Shown here piece by piece: positions 37,082-49,213 of a stretch of 64,000 nucleotides of DNA. The translations under genes and the position numbers were made by a program. The stretch is from contig CM022667.1 of NCBI GenBank assembly GCA_012295275.1, forward strand, positions 21,576,167 to 21,640,166, given 5' to 3'. The notes beneath the pieces were generated by a model that was not told the origin of the DNA, ran no database searches, and saw only the letters and a program-made list of their open reading frames with translations. How positions within the stretch are numbered: the stretch's first letter is position 1; the number at the start of each line of letters is the position of its first letter. The stretch is from Chrysomallon squamiferum. Lineage: Eukaryota; Mollusca; Gastropoda; Neomphalida; Peltospiridae.

Positions 37082-40000
37082 GCTGTGTTTTACCTCGTTC
37101 TTGTTTTTACTGGTACACAGATTATAGACATTAATTAACCTAAGCAATGAAAAGGGATCAAGCTGACTCAGTAATATAATAGATTTTTATTTTATTTTTA
37201 AACCTTTAGCTCTTGCTTGGTGATCTGATGGGATTTTAGTTGATGCAAAGCCTGTATATATTTAATATAATACTCTTTGTTTTTAAACACATTTTTGTCA
37301 TTTTGTACTGTTATGATGATTATTATTATGTTAATTATTTACTTGCTATAATTCTATTTAGGAACATGTATCTTTTGGGGCATTTACCTTTTTTTTTTTT
37401 TTTTTTTTTTTTTGAAGTTCATCAAAAAAAGGTGGCTTTAACCATTTGAAATACGATTACTATTATTTAAAATGAAATTTTGAAAATATATTTATAACAA
37501 TTGTTAACACAATGTTGATTTCCAAATTATCTATTTCCAGATTGCTTAAATTAGCTACTTATTTTCAGTTTTATTATTGTTTTATTATTTTCATATTTAT
37601 AATTACTATTAATTGATTTGAAAAGTGTATTTAAGAGAATTTGACATTTTATTTTAATTATACTTCAATGCAATAATTTTTTAAATTCTATTTTCAATTT
37701 GAATAAAGAATAATAAAAGAGAGAAACAGCAAGAAAGAAAAACCTGAATTTTATACTAGTTTCAGTTTTTAAAAAAACTTTGTTTATTCATTTTTATTTA
37801 TTTTCTATAAATGTTTAAATATATAAACAACTTATGAAATAAAAGATGATTGTCTCCTGCTGAAAGCATATTTACATTAGTTCAGGATTTGCTTCATGTT
37901 ATGTAAAATTTCCAGGAAATGCCATCTTGGTGGCCACAATTAAGTGCAATGTTATCTAATTACGTTTTATTAAATTGTTTGGTTTTTGTGTTAAATTTGT
38001 TTGCTGTATGATAATACATGTTCATGTTTCTGTAGTTATATGACGTGTATGTTTTTTATTTACTTTTACCACTAGTTTTTCACTACGCACAAATTTCCCA
38101 GTCTTTATTATAGACAACTATATATTGGCACCAGATAAATATGATAAATTAAATAATCATTACACTGGAAATAGACTAAATACTTTTAAAGTAAGTTGTT
38201 ATAAATCTTTTAGTTAAAATTATAATATTTATTTCTTTATAAAGTTATATATGTATTTATATTTTATTTTCAGTAGCTTTATCCATTTGGAACATAACTT
38301 CTTAATAGTAGACTGCTGTCAGCATAAAGCCAGTGAATGTAAAATATGTCAGGCTCCATGTATCCTTTGTTGTTATCTTGCTGTATTTATCATTTGAAAA
38401 AACTGATCATCAACACATCAGCAGAGTAAAATCTGCTGTTCAGGTTCAAACATTTTGATAAAAACAAGCAATGTAATCAGGACATTCAGTCATGGTTAGG
38501 AAAAGTTCTTACACTAAACCTTCAGTGTTAAATAGAGAACTCTCCCTACATACATTCTGCATACTTCCAGGTTGTGTTTTCTCCGTTTTTGCCATCAATT
38601 CTTAACACACTAACACAGGGTAACAAAAGTTGTTACTGATAACTGATGGTGTAAGTTAGATGACAAATGTAAGAATCCTTCTTTCCTGTGGCAGTTATTC
38701 TCCCAAGAAACAGTGCAGGTAACCCAGCTAGGAAATAGTAATTTGAAAATATTCAAAATGTATCCAGGTATATATATGTTCTTCACTGTAATTTTTTTTA
38801 CTGAATTTTTTTTTACTGAATCAGTATGGTTAAATACCAGGCATGTTTATTATTATTACTAATGAAACTAGAGGGAATTACAAATTACCAGCAAGAAAAT
38901 AATTAGTCATGTGTGAACAATAATGAAAAATTTAATAAAGGATTACATACAACTGTCTAACAAAGTAAGCAGCAGCATTTTTCACAGAGAAGTTTAGTGC
39001 ATAAATTAAATCTTTCTACAAGCAGTGGTATAATGTTAACACCAAGAATCTGCATATAAATGTCTGATTCCTTTCATTTGTCAACAGACTGAAACAATAC
39101 ACCGCACGCTGAATTAAAACCAAATTAAAAAATTAAATGAATTCTTGTTTTCTTTAGTAGTTGAAAAATGCAGTTGGCCTTAACACTAAGTAACTGTTAA
39201 GATAAAAGGCAACTGCTGTTTTTGTTCTTTGTGGATCTTTTGCTGTTTATTTCAGTAAATAAACATCTGAAACAATCTTGAATATATGAAATGTTAATCA
39301 AAGAATTATGAAACAATTTCCTTTCATGTAAATAATGACAGCCAAGTAATCAATTACTTACATATTTTAATTACATTTAACAACTTCAAACAGTACTTTA
39401 CGGTAAATTAATTCAGCAAGAATTTGAAACATTGTCTCACTGACACACAGTCAAACCTCATAATATAAACCTTGGTTTTAGCCTTATAATGAGTTTTCTG
39501 AGATTATGAGTTATTACATCTACCAAGTTTCAGTCCTGGCTCAAAAATATTCAACTGCTTGGCCAAAAGTATGCTGTGTTTTGTTTGATAATTTGATAAG
39601 CTGTTACTTATTTTAAAAAAGTAGGAAAAAAAAGTGCTACAGCTGAACTATTTACACTGCCTATATTCTTATTATTCGTATTTTTTCTTCTTTTTTTTCT
39701 GAAATAATGCCCTCATTATTTTGAAACAATGCTATAAGGGAATTATAGAAGATCACATGTTTTGCAACACAAAAACAAGGATAGGGAAGGAATATGGAAT
39801 TTCTTTAAAGTTTTGTAACTTTTATATTTATAAATGGTCTTAAAGTTTCAAAATATTAAAACTTAATGAACAAAAATCCCTGCTTTGAATTACATAATAG
39901 CTGACAGCTCTTCACTGCATATGTCCTGAGCTGTCACACATTCTGAAAATGGGCATTTGACAGTGTACAAAATATGGTCAGTCAATTGCAGCAACCTGAT

Positions 40001-40187
40001 AATATCAACATTACTGACTTAAAACATTTTCAGTGGAAACATTCCAAGTTGATTTCTTCTGAATGTTTTGAAAATAAATAAATAGATAAATATTTATTCA
40101 TGAAATATGACACAAAATGATGGTTTCCTTGATGATGATCGGCTGATGGTGATTTATCAGGTACTTTTACTGTTTTGTTTTATTGGT

Positions 40188-41365
40188 TAGTCTCAGAATA
40201 CAATACTGTTAGTGTTCAGAATACAGTACTGTTAGTTCAGAATACAATACTATTAGTATCAGAATACAGTAGTTGGTGTCAATATAGTAATGTTAATGTC
40301 AGAATACAGTAAGGTTAGTTTCAGAAAACTACTGTTAGTATCATAATACAGTACTGTTACTATCATAATACAATACTGTTAGTATCAGAATATGGTACTG
40401 TTAGTATCATAATACAGTACTGTTAGTATCATAATACAATACTGTTAGTATCAGAATACGGTACTGTTAGTTTCAGAATACAGTAGTTAGTATCATAATA
40501 CAATACTGTTAGTATCATAATACAGTACTGTTAGTATCATAATACAATACTGTTAGTCTCAGAATACGGTACTGTTAGTATCATAATACAGTACTGTTAG
40601 TGTCAGAATACGGTACTGTTAGTTTCAGAATACGGTACTGTTAGTATCAGAATACAGTACTGTTAGTATCATAATACAGTACTGTTAGTATCATAATACA
40701 ATACTGTTAGTATCAGAATACGGTACTGTTAGTTTCAGAATACAGTAGTTAGTATCATAATACAATACTGTTAGTATCATAATACAGTACTGTTAGTATC
40801 ATAATACAATACTGTTAGTCTCAGAATCACGGTACTGTTAGTATCATAATACAGTATACAATACTGTTAGTATCAGTCTACTGTTAATCATAATACAGTA
40901 CTGTTAGTATCATAATACAATACTGTTAGTATCAGAATACGGTACTGTTAGTTTCAGAATACAGTAGTTAGTATTTCAATACTGTTAGTATCATAATACA
41001 GTACTGTTAGTATCAGAATACAATACTGTTAGTTTCAGAATACGGTACTGTTAGTATCAGAATACAGTACTGTTAGTATCAGAATACAATACTGTTAGTA
41101 TCAGAATACAGTACTGTTAGTATCAGAATACAGTAGTTAGTATCAGAATACAATACTGTTAGTATCATAATACAGTACTGTTAGTATCATAATACAATAC
41201 TGTTAGTCTCAGGATACAGTACTGTTAGTGTTAGAATACAGTAGTGAGTGTCAGAATACAGTATTGTTAGTTTCAGAAAACAATACTGTTAGTCTTAGAA
41301 TACAGTATTGTTAGTGTCAGAATAAAGTACTGTTAAAGTCAGAATACAATTGTGTTAGTAAGAGT
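40188..41365. repeat. 22-bp tandem array with palindromic core
   Basis: About fifty diverged copies of a 22-bp unit, TACAGTACTGTTAGTATCATAA or the same with AGAA. The core ACAGTACTGT is a 10-bp perfect palindrome and often changes in concert to CAATACTG or CGGTACTG. Some units are shortened to CAGTAGTTAG. Longer blocks of several units recur (compare about 40430-40560 and 40690-40820), so higher-order duplication has occurred. It lies between the dynein 3' region and the zinc-finger gene. Confidence 0.93.
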
Positions 41366-41734
41366 ATTTTACTTTGCTTACCTTGATTCTTTTTAACAGA
41401 GAATATATTTATGTTTAATATTTTGATGGGAAATATGAGATTTAAAGTTTTTTAGAATTAAAACTAAACAATAACAATAATATAATGAAAACAGCTCGTG
41501 TATGAATCTGTTGAAATTTACAAATGCTCATGTTACATACCATGTCATTACAGTTATTAAAAACGTTTATGTCCACATTATGCCATAGGTAAAGAAGCAC
41601 ATTTAATTACCTTTGGTGAACCAGTCATAACAGCATTGGTTGCAGTGTGAAATGGTACACTGAGGAGGCCATGTCTACTTCAGAAAAGGTATATATATAT
41701 CAGTAAACTATTTTAACTGACAGAATTTCATTCT

Positions 41735-42106
41735 TTATTTCCTTTTGCATTTTCTTCCAAGTTTTTTGGCATGTGTTAAAGCTGGAGTGCCTACAGAGAG
41801 AGATTTATCTGTATTGTAAATACAAGTTTTTTCTGACTGAAATTCACCTGGGTGATTTTTTTTCATGTGCCAGTTCAGTGCTGTGCGCTGTCGACATCGG
41901 TACTCACACAGCTCACAACAGTGTGGCTTCTGATTTGTGTGAATGAGTAGATGAACTGAAAGATGCCCTTTGTGATAGAAGCTTATGTTACAGCCAGGCC
42001 AAGTGCATGGAAAGCATCAGTTTTTCAAATGTACCATATTGGCGTGATTCCTTAGTTTAGGTTTAGCTTGGCAACTGTAATTACATCCTTCATATGGACA
42101 GGTGTA
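41735..42106 (-). pseudogene. ZNF653-like: out-of-frame continuation of the zinc-finger gene: three more C2H2 fingers
   Basis: Directly after the TAG at 42108-42110 and shifted by one base, the minus strand encodes YTCPYEGCNY...HANMVH (finger 8), then an in-frame TGA at 42017-42019 in the linker. After it come CTWPGC...HLLIH (finger 9), CELCEYRCRQRTALNWHMKKNH in abbreviated form (finger 10) and a short tail to a TAA. The last finger matches the conserved 'CRQRASLNWHMKKH' finger of ZNF653/ZNF692. A possible donor (CCCAG|GTGAAT) sits at 41848. The one-base shift leaves no room for an intron, so the fingers are lost from the protein unless the sequence contains an error. Confidence 0.75.
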
Positions 42107-42107
42107 C

Positions 42108-45100
42108 CTATATATTTATTCCAAGATGGACAGATTTGTAGTGAAGGTCCATGAAAAAATCTGCTTTGTACATGAGATTGCAGCCTTCAGATTTACAAGC
42201 TATTGTCTTCTCAGTGTGTTTTCTAATCACGTGTTGGTAAACACTTCTGGTTTTACACAATTCACCACATATATCACACAAACCATGGTATGATTGAGGA
42301 GCACCATGCACACTTGTCATATGAGCATTTAAATCAGTATTGTATCGAAAGCTACTTCCACACTTGTAACAAAGTACAGGCTTTGCATTAGTTCTGGACA
42401 TAATTAAATCATAGTGAGATGAAATATGTTGGTTGAAGTCAGTAGCTGTGGTTGATGTGTGTCCACACCAAGAACATTCTAATGATACGTTTTTAGAATG
42501 GGAGGATTTCACATGCCTGCTGACAGCAGCTTTTGTTTTTGATTTAAAGGTACATCCGGATACCAAGCAACAAAACTGACACAAACTGTTTAACACTTTG
42601 TGTTTTTTCATGTGATATTTTAAATCTTGAAACTTCACAAATCTGCTATCACAGTCTTGACAACAAAATTCATAATGAGTGTACATGTGGGCATTAGCAT
42701 CCTCAAGATTTGAATGAACCTGTGGACAATAAGTACATTCAGATTCATTGTCAGAGATCTTCACAACATAAGATACTGCAATATCATCAGCATGATCAAT
42801 AACAGCATAAAAATCTTCATCAATATCAGTACTAACAGCTTCACTTTCTTCAGCATCTTGCTTCTTCTCTCCAGTTATTTCCAAGTCTGATGGAAAGTAA
42901 TCTTCATCATCTAAATGTTTTCTTTTACTCTTTTTCCTTTCACTAACTTTCTTTTCTTCATCTGACAAGTCATCAGCAAATGAATCATCCAGGGATTCAA
43001 ATCCTGAAAAGCCATCATCTTTTATTTCTGCTTTATCACAGTCTGTCTCAGTGTCGCTTTGAGACACTTCCTTCAATTCAGATTCATTAAAATTTTCCAA
43101 ACAATTATTTTTCTTGGCCTTTTTATCACAAATAGCTTTGCTGGAGCATCCAGTGTCCGCTGTTATGGCTGTCTTCACATCACAGTACACAATGGACTTA
43201 TCTGTGACCCTGACAAGACTTACTATAGAGGGCTTAATCTGCAGGTAGCTATGACAGCTGACTGTAGAAATATCAGTATGTGAATGGCTACGGTTTTCAG
43301 TTGCCACAGGATTAATATATGGATGACTACTGTTTTGTGCTTTGAGAGGATTAGTATTAGTATTGCTTACTATGGATGTTTCAGGATTTGGGTTGCTACT
43401 GTTAGAGACTATGGAAGGAGCAGTGTTTGGAAAACTAGTGTTGACTATGGAAGGATCACTGCTGTTAGTGGTGGTCTGAATTTCATCACCAGATATTAAA
43501 GATACTTCACTGCTGTTGTTGATGTCATCACCTGACAGGCTAGTAAAAAATAAAAACAAGCATCTTTCGTTAATAATTTTTATGTTCATTTGTAACATTA
43601 TTGAGTACTGTATTACTAATCTGTATCCAACGTCTCAGATTGCTACCTAGTTCGAATAGAAATTCTATACTAAATTTTGATATGTCAATTATTTAAATAT
43701 CTTTTCCTCCTCATATTAATTATCTAAGTTATGATCATCTTAAAAAGAAACAATTTAAAATAAATAAATTTTAAAAAAATCAAATCTACAAAGCCAAATA
43801 TTTTAAACTAATTTTAAGTACCTCTGGTCACTAAGTATTTCAAGCCTGTCTGCTTAATTTCCTATCCAAGTTGTTAAAATTCTCTAATTAACTTCCTCAC
43901 TGTTATAAAAGTTTTGCATTAAGGATAAACAAGAATGAAATTTAATTTTTTAAACAAACCTGAGTCTTGTAGATGGACAAGTTTCTTCAAGATCGGATAT
44001 TCCAGTCTCAGATTTTAAACACACACCAGAAATTTCAGCTGGACTATAAAAATAAAAAAGAATTTACTGCAATTTCAAAATGATAACTCAAAAATAAAGA
44101 GAATAACAATAATATATAAACTGAAAATGTATGCCTCATTAGGATCCAATATCAGAACACAGTTTTAAATTACCATACACTGAATACAAAAAATTGAAAC
44201 ATATCAGTTTCTGTAAGCATTTAGAAACATGATGACCAAAAAGTGAGTGATGCTTATAGCATTCTTGCAGTGTCCATATGCAACAAATTATGAATGTACT
44301 TTACTCTCTGTAGGAGAAACATCCTAATACTTATTAAAATTTGTTTTTAATGTGATTGATGTTATTTAGTTGAGCTGTGTTTTCTGATGAGAATGTTTCA
44401 GTAAAGCAGACACATGTAAACTCACTTGACTTTTACTTCACTCCCAGGACACAAGCTCTGTACTACTGCTGCTGGTGTTGAACTCTGTGTTTGATTAAAC
44501 TGAATACAAACCTTTTTGTGTAAATGGTACTCTTCATAACTGGAGTGAAAAAAGAGAAAAGAATATAAAAATGAGAACAATCTCAAAACTTTAAATGTGG
44601 ATAAAACCAAACAGTTAATTTTTTACATTTTTGTTAACGTAAACAATACTAAGATATCTTACAATACACCTGACCCCCTATCTGTGAACCAACACTTGTA
44701 AGAAAATGTTGACTTACTTGTGCTTGACGATGCACTCATCAATTGTGTAACAACCATGCTGTGAATACATTTTTTCACATTATGTTTAGGTGTAATATGT
44801 ACACTATTGGTTCTAATTTTATTAATGTTTTCTTTGAATTTGGATAATACAGATAGTGAACTGTAACAGTTCAGTGTTTAGCAGTCTAAGATGAGAATGT
44901 GCTATAAAATGCTGTTAAGTATTCTTTTAGCAGATGCATAATAAATGTTCTTTTATTATTCTTCATAGTATGGAGGAATTATTAATTTTGAGTTAAAATG
45001 TGCCACTTTTTGTCTTTTCTTTAGTAACTGAAATTGTTGTATCACCTGTAAAACATGTCTGCCCTTTATTTATAATGACTACAGATAACTGTAATCATCC

Positions 45101-46854
45101 AGACAATGATCTCACTCATGCTGTCAAACAAAGTATGTTGCCAAATCAGAAAATGGTGTCCAACTGATGAAGTCAAGACAAAGCAAATCTTTGCAGATAT
45201 TATGATGGGGACTGCAAAAACATTCACACCAGAGAAGATAAGTCAGACACCTTCAATCATGACAACAGAAACCAGAAATTTGACCCAAGAGTCAACCTCT
45301 GTTACACAACTTCAGCTTGCTGCTAAATGGATTACCATTGAAGCAGAAGATAACAAATTCTTCTTTATCCACAAGTTTTGTCACCTTTGCCTCTGAAATT
45401 GGTCTGTCTGCATGAAGCTTCTTTGTATGACTAGCTATCTTCAAACAAGCAAACAAGTCTGCATCATCTGAGTACATCTTGGTGGATCTGCTAATCATCA
45501 GCTGATCAGTGAGGTATTTGCCCAAGCTGTCTTACTCAAGTTGGCAACCATACAAGCCACATGCAGTGACTTTGCAGACAGTGAGACAACCAACCCATTG
45601 ATGCTTGTAACATCTAAAGCATCTGGCACTAACTGTAAAAGGCTGATCAAAGGTTCTGTGGTAAGCTTGATGCCTTGCTGCATTGGATGATGTCTCTGCT
45701 GGAATGTACATTCAGAGTTGGAAGATTCATTGAACCACCAGCACTCAGTGATTCTGATGGCTGTTTCACCAGCAATACAATTGCAAGACTCCTCAAGTCT
45801 GAAGCTGTTGCTCCTGCATCAGATTTAATGATATCAAATATTTAATACTCAACTCCAAGATGTAAGTTAAACCTTTTAATGTTAAGATATTTTTATTAAA
45901 CACGTTTGTATGCTGGATGTACGTAGTAGGTAGATATACAGTCATCTTCTATATTCTGTTAAATTGGTTGAAGTTTTGTCTGCATTTGCAAAAGTGTTTG
46001 GGGTTTCATCTTGGACCCAAAACACTTGTTTCTAACTGATATTCTTTCATTTTTATGTAAAAATATGGCAAAGATCTTTTTTGTTTCATTATTATTATTA
46101 CATAAAGAACTTCCTTTTTAATTTTAATTTTAATTTTTTTTTTATATTATTATTATTATTTTTATTTATTTATTATTATTATTATTATTATTTTTTTTTT
46201 TTTTTTTTTTTTTTTTTTGACAGGTTAATTTATTCTTTCTGAAATAGAAATATGTTTATTTTTCTTAGTTAACATTTGGAATATCATTATAAATTTGTAT
46301 GTAAAAGAAAAAACAAATGTGAAACATTTCTTCATGTCTAAAACATCTTAAGTTAACAGTATCTGACTGTTTTACGCAAATTTGCCTAGCTTTGATATAT
46401 AGGAAATATGCAGATGTCAAGGTTCACGCATGCTCATATCCATCAGAAACAAGTGGGATAAAAAGGGATCGAGCGTAGGGTGTCTTCCCATTTGGTAGAA
46501 TTCCCAGTTCGTATAATTCCCATTTCGTAGAAAAAGCTGGTTTACCGCAATACCTGATTACCTCTGTATATAATGAACTTGGCCTGTGCATACATCTGGT
46601 TTCTTTCTAACATTCAGAGGGGGAGCGCATTGTTCCTAAATCGATTATGTAACATCAACCGAAAGCAGAATAAGCACTCACTTTTGTTGTTGATTTGTTA
46701 CTTTTTCATTATTTCATCATCTTCCTCCTTCTCATTATCATCATCATAATTATCATCATCAACATTATTATTATTATTATAATATTATTACTATTATTAT
46801 TGTTGTTATTATTATTATTATTGTTATTCTTCTTATTCTTCTTATTATAATTAC

Positions 46855-46903
<49 letters not shown>

Positions 46904-48563
46904 TAAGGTGGTCATTTCTAATTCATAAACATTTCCTTTCCGTTACAAAACAAGCGACCAATAATAAACAATTTTACATCAATTTCATCTATCTATTAAA
47001 AAAAATAATAAATAAAGAAAAGAAAAGTAAAAAGCGGCACGATGTGTTTTTATTAATGCTTATGGCTTGCTTCTGTAAAAGAAAACGACAAAAATATTAT
47101 AAATAACTAACATATTTTACATACGAGTAATTTACTTATATTCAGTAAATAGAATATGTGAACGTTACATCTATCATTAACTGTTCGAATTCAACCATAT
47201 TCAACTTAAACAGGTTCAAGATATCTGTTACTGATCATATTTACGTTATGCACACATACATATTCAGATTGCGCACATATTATACAATATATCTGACATA
47301 GTATATTAATAGTATGTACACTAAAGATATTATGACCTACAAATACTTTGGCTATGACTGAAAAAGTTTATACGAAGGACCAAATCATTGGGAATACTTT
47401 TAGATGAATACCTTCTTTTTTAATTATTTACATTCACTATATTCGATACATAGATTATTTCGATATTTGTCATATTTGCATACTTTATGCGATAAGCGAT
47501 ATCCATACTACAATAATACCTCAGATTAAAGATGTAATTGGTTCCAAATTTCCAATAGTGAAGTGAGGTATCGTTAAGCGAGAGACTAATTTACATAGAA
47601 TTAAGGTTACTTTCACGCTGATGAGATCTGACATAAAAAAAAAAAAAGGTGAAATATGGAGAAATAAAACGGCAGTTTAGACATAAATGATTTAATAGAT
47701 TGTAGATATTAAGTAAACAGTAAATCATTTACAAATCAATTTATACAAATACATTAAGAAATAATTATATGCCGCTCATTGTGGGTTTGGTTTCATTTAA
47801 GATAATGTATTTTGTTTTTAAAGTTATTGTCTTCCATTTCTTTTATCATGAGCATTTGCCAGTTTACTGTTATTCGTTTTGACATATTGGAAGAATAAAT
47901 TTACAAACGAGTTTAAGTCTAAATCGAAGCAGAAAACAAAAGAGAATCAGAATATCAGATGCACGTATGACGTATCAACTGATCAACACAGCTGAGAGAA
48001 GCTCGTGAATGAACGAAAAATTAAAGAAAACGGACATAAAAACATGCATTGTATACATTTGTATCATTTATTTCGAGCAATTAACTATTAAATTAAATTT
48101 CTATTTATATAATTTGTAAAGAAGAAAGATTGTTAAAGCGTGATATCGTTAAGCGAGATGTTACTGTATTTATACAATAATAATCGCTTTCCAAATAATC
48201 TGGAGCAGTTCATTATAATGACTGAGGTAAAACCAAGCATGTCAATAAGACCACTGAACCACATTTAGCCTTTCTACCATATGGGACTCTACCATATGGG
48301 ACTAAGCCAGCGTGAGACTACTAGAACATTAGTATTTTGCGATACCTGTCGAGCAGCAGCGTTGCCATTTGGAGATCTGTTTGCAATCCGGCCGCCTTCT
48401 TTGCAGCTTCCCATCGTCCCATTTCAAACGATATTGTCACTCGTGTTCTAATATATTTCTTGTTTAGTGCTGCTTTTCTACGCTTTCTTTCACTCGGAGT
48501 TAATTGGGGTTTAGGACCCGGTCTTTTTAGATTTTTACCGCCACAATTTACATCATCAGCCAT
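42108..48563 (-). CDS. ZNF653-like: C2H2 zinc-finger protein of the ZNF653/ZNF692 type, C-terminally truncated
   Basis: Probable nuclear DNA-binding regulator. Exons in transcript order: 48563-48346, tentative 44758-44718, 44539-44426, 44043-43960 and 43539-42108. Junctions from 44758 onward are in phase; exon 1 ends in phase 2, so at least one exon between it and 44758 was not found. Exon 1 encodes basic KRPGPKPQLTPSERKRRKAA followed by RWEAAKKAAGL and LLLDR, like the conserved N-terminus of ZNF692 (LLDRY) and ZNF653 (RPRLTESDRARR). The last exon has a Ser/Thr/Asn-rich region, an acidic stretch (DDSFADDLSDEEKK), a basic KKSKRKH and seven C2H2 fingers (first CTYC..HMYTH, last CKSEGC..HYKSVH). 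The frame stops at 42108, just before three further fingers. Joining exon 1 to the rest is inference from family structure. Confidence 0.8.
45106..45845. other. unassigned coding-like relic
   Basis: Less AT-rich than its surroundings, with overlapping open frames on both strands: plus 45106-45396, minus 45292-45525 and 45498-45683. A further plus frame at about 45505-45680 contains KLATIQATCSDFADSETTNP. Frames change and are broken by stops, as in an old processed copy of an alpha-helical protein. I could not assign a family and see no poly-A tail or splice sites that would make it an exon. Confidence 0.3.
46485..46532 (+). repeat. three tandem 16-bp units
   Basis: Three adjacent 16-mers sharing TTCCCA-TT-GTA-AA, the same family as the two inverted units near 48274-48304. 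Interpreted as sub-repeats of a transposon terminus. Confidence 0.85.
46765..46902. repeat. (TTA)n-rich trinucleotide repeat
   Basis: Long interrupted TTA/ATT array. Its minus-strand Asn-rich frame is an artefact. Confidence 0.9.
47511..48166. mobile_element. pogo-type non-autonomous element (about 656 bp)
   Basis: Left end TA|CAATAATACCTCAGATTAAAG and right end ...CGTTAAGCGAGATGTTACTG|TA, whose reverse complement reads CAGTAACATCTCGCTTAACG, form imperfect TIRs with TA target duplication. The subterminal GGTATCGTTAAGCGAGAGAC on the left repeats the right-end motif ATCGTTAAGCGAGATG in direct orientation. No coding capacity. It appears nested in the element 46478-48308. Confidence 0.75.
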
Positions 48564-48660
48564 GATAATAATTTTTCAACGCTAGCGCCAGAACTGAGGT
48601 TACGCATGCTTGATGATACACCGGGAATAATAATGATGATAATTATTATTATCGCGTAAA
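48564..48660. promoter_or_regulatory. probable zinc-finger gene promoter with CGCATGC
   Basis: Immediately upstream of the exon 1 ATG (minus strand) the sequence is CpG-richer and contains TACGCATGC at 48601-48609. It resembles the NRF-1-like sites at the NHE and DYNC1LI promoters. The role is inferred. Confidence 0.35.
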
Positions 48661-49213
48661 ACAAAATTGCTCGTAGAGGCCATTTTATTGGAGATTCACC
48701 TATTTATTTATTTATTTATTTATTTGTTGGTTTATTGGTAATCCGTATTAAGGTCGACTATCCATGTCATGTAGTACATGCATATTAATGTTTGATTTCC
48801 ACTAGTGCGCAGTTAAGATCAATAAGTTATCACCATTTCTTTTTCAAGTTTAAACACTTGTGACGGAACCTCATTAGTGCCTTTTTGCCAGACTTGTTTT
48901 TAATTTTAATTTGGTTTTCTTTGTAATGAATTATAGAAATCCCCAAAATCTTTATTTTTATATGTCCATGTAAAGCAGAATGTCTGCTACCTGTTACCTT
49001 AAATATCTTATTATATTACGGTAACATTTATTTAGCTATCTTGTATAATCATGTTTATAATTTATATTTTTATAGTTCTTAATTGTTTACCTAATCAATG
49101 ACAGAAAATGGAGATATATACACAAAAACTGAATAGCAGAGCGTATACAGACGTACATGGGCTATTTAGAAGTTGTATTATATTAATTAGGGGAAGTTCT
49201 GTTATTTAATAAA

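Larger units (their letters stand above)
32303..40187. other. AT-rich non-coding spacer or long 3' UTR
   Basis: Nearly 8 kb without a supportable gene. It contains a 303-bp Tigger-like MITE (33150-33452), an (ATT)n run (34597-34642), a short (GT)n run near 35129-35153, a (CA)n run (36996-37079) and a poly-T run near 37390-37413. Open frames here are short and low in complexity. Confidence 0.6.
46478..48308. mobile_element. putative MULE-like element with sub-repeated inverted ends
   Basis: The left end carries three tandem 16-bp units at 46485-46532 (TTCCCATTTGGTAGAA, TTCCCAGTTCGTATAA, TTCCCATTTCGTAGAA). The right end carries two related units in opposite orientation (reverse complement GTCCCATATGGTAGAG, then GTCCCATATGGTAGAA) at about 48274-48304. 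AGCGT lies immediately outside both ends (46472-46476 and 48309-48313), compatible with a partly preserved target duplication. No transposase was seen. The interior holds a TTA repeat and a later pogo-type insertion. The right end is only 38 bp from the exon 1 donor. Assignment to Mutator-like elements is by terminal style only. Confidence 0.45.
44759..48345. other. large intron of the zinc-finger gene, with a coding-like relic and mobile DNA
   Basis: Contains an unassigned coding-like block (45106-45845), T-rich and TTA repeats (46140-46218 and about 46765-46902), a putative MULE-like element (46478-48308) and a nested pogo-type MITE (47511-48166). A missing exon of the zinc-finger gene should lie here but was not recognised. 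Confidence 0.5.

Noticed and set aside
39450-39530. Single pogo-like terminus (CAGTCAAACCTCATAATATAAAC)
   Set aside because: No matching inverted end or TA-bounded partner was found, so no element can be delimited.
40188-41365. CRISPR-like array
   Set aside because: Units are contiguous 22-bp tandem copies without spacers, in an animal genome.
42017-42019. TGA as a selenocysteine codon in the zinc-finger gene
   Set aside because: The TGA lies in a finger linker, after a frame change, with no reason to expect Sec; simple decay or sequence error is more likely.
46709-46915. Asn-rich minus-strand frame
   Set aside because: Translation of a TTA trinucleotide repeat.
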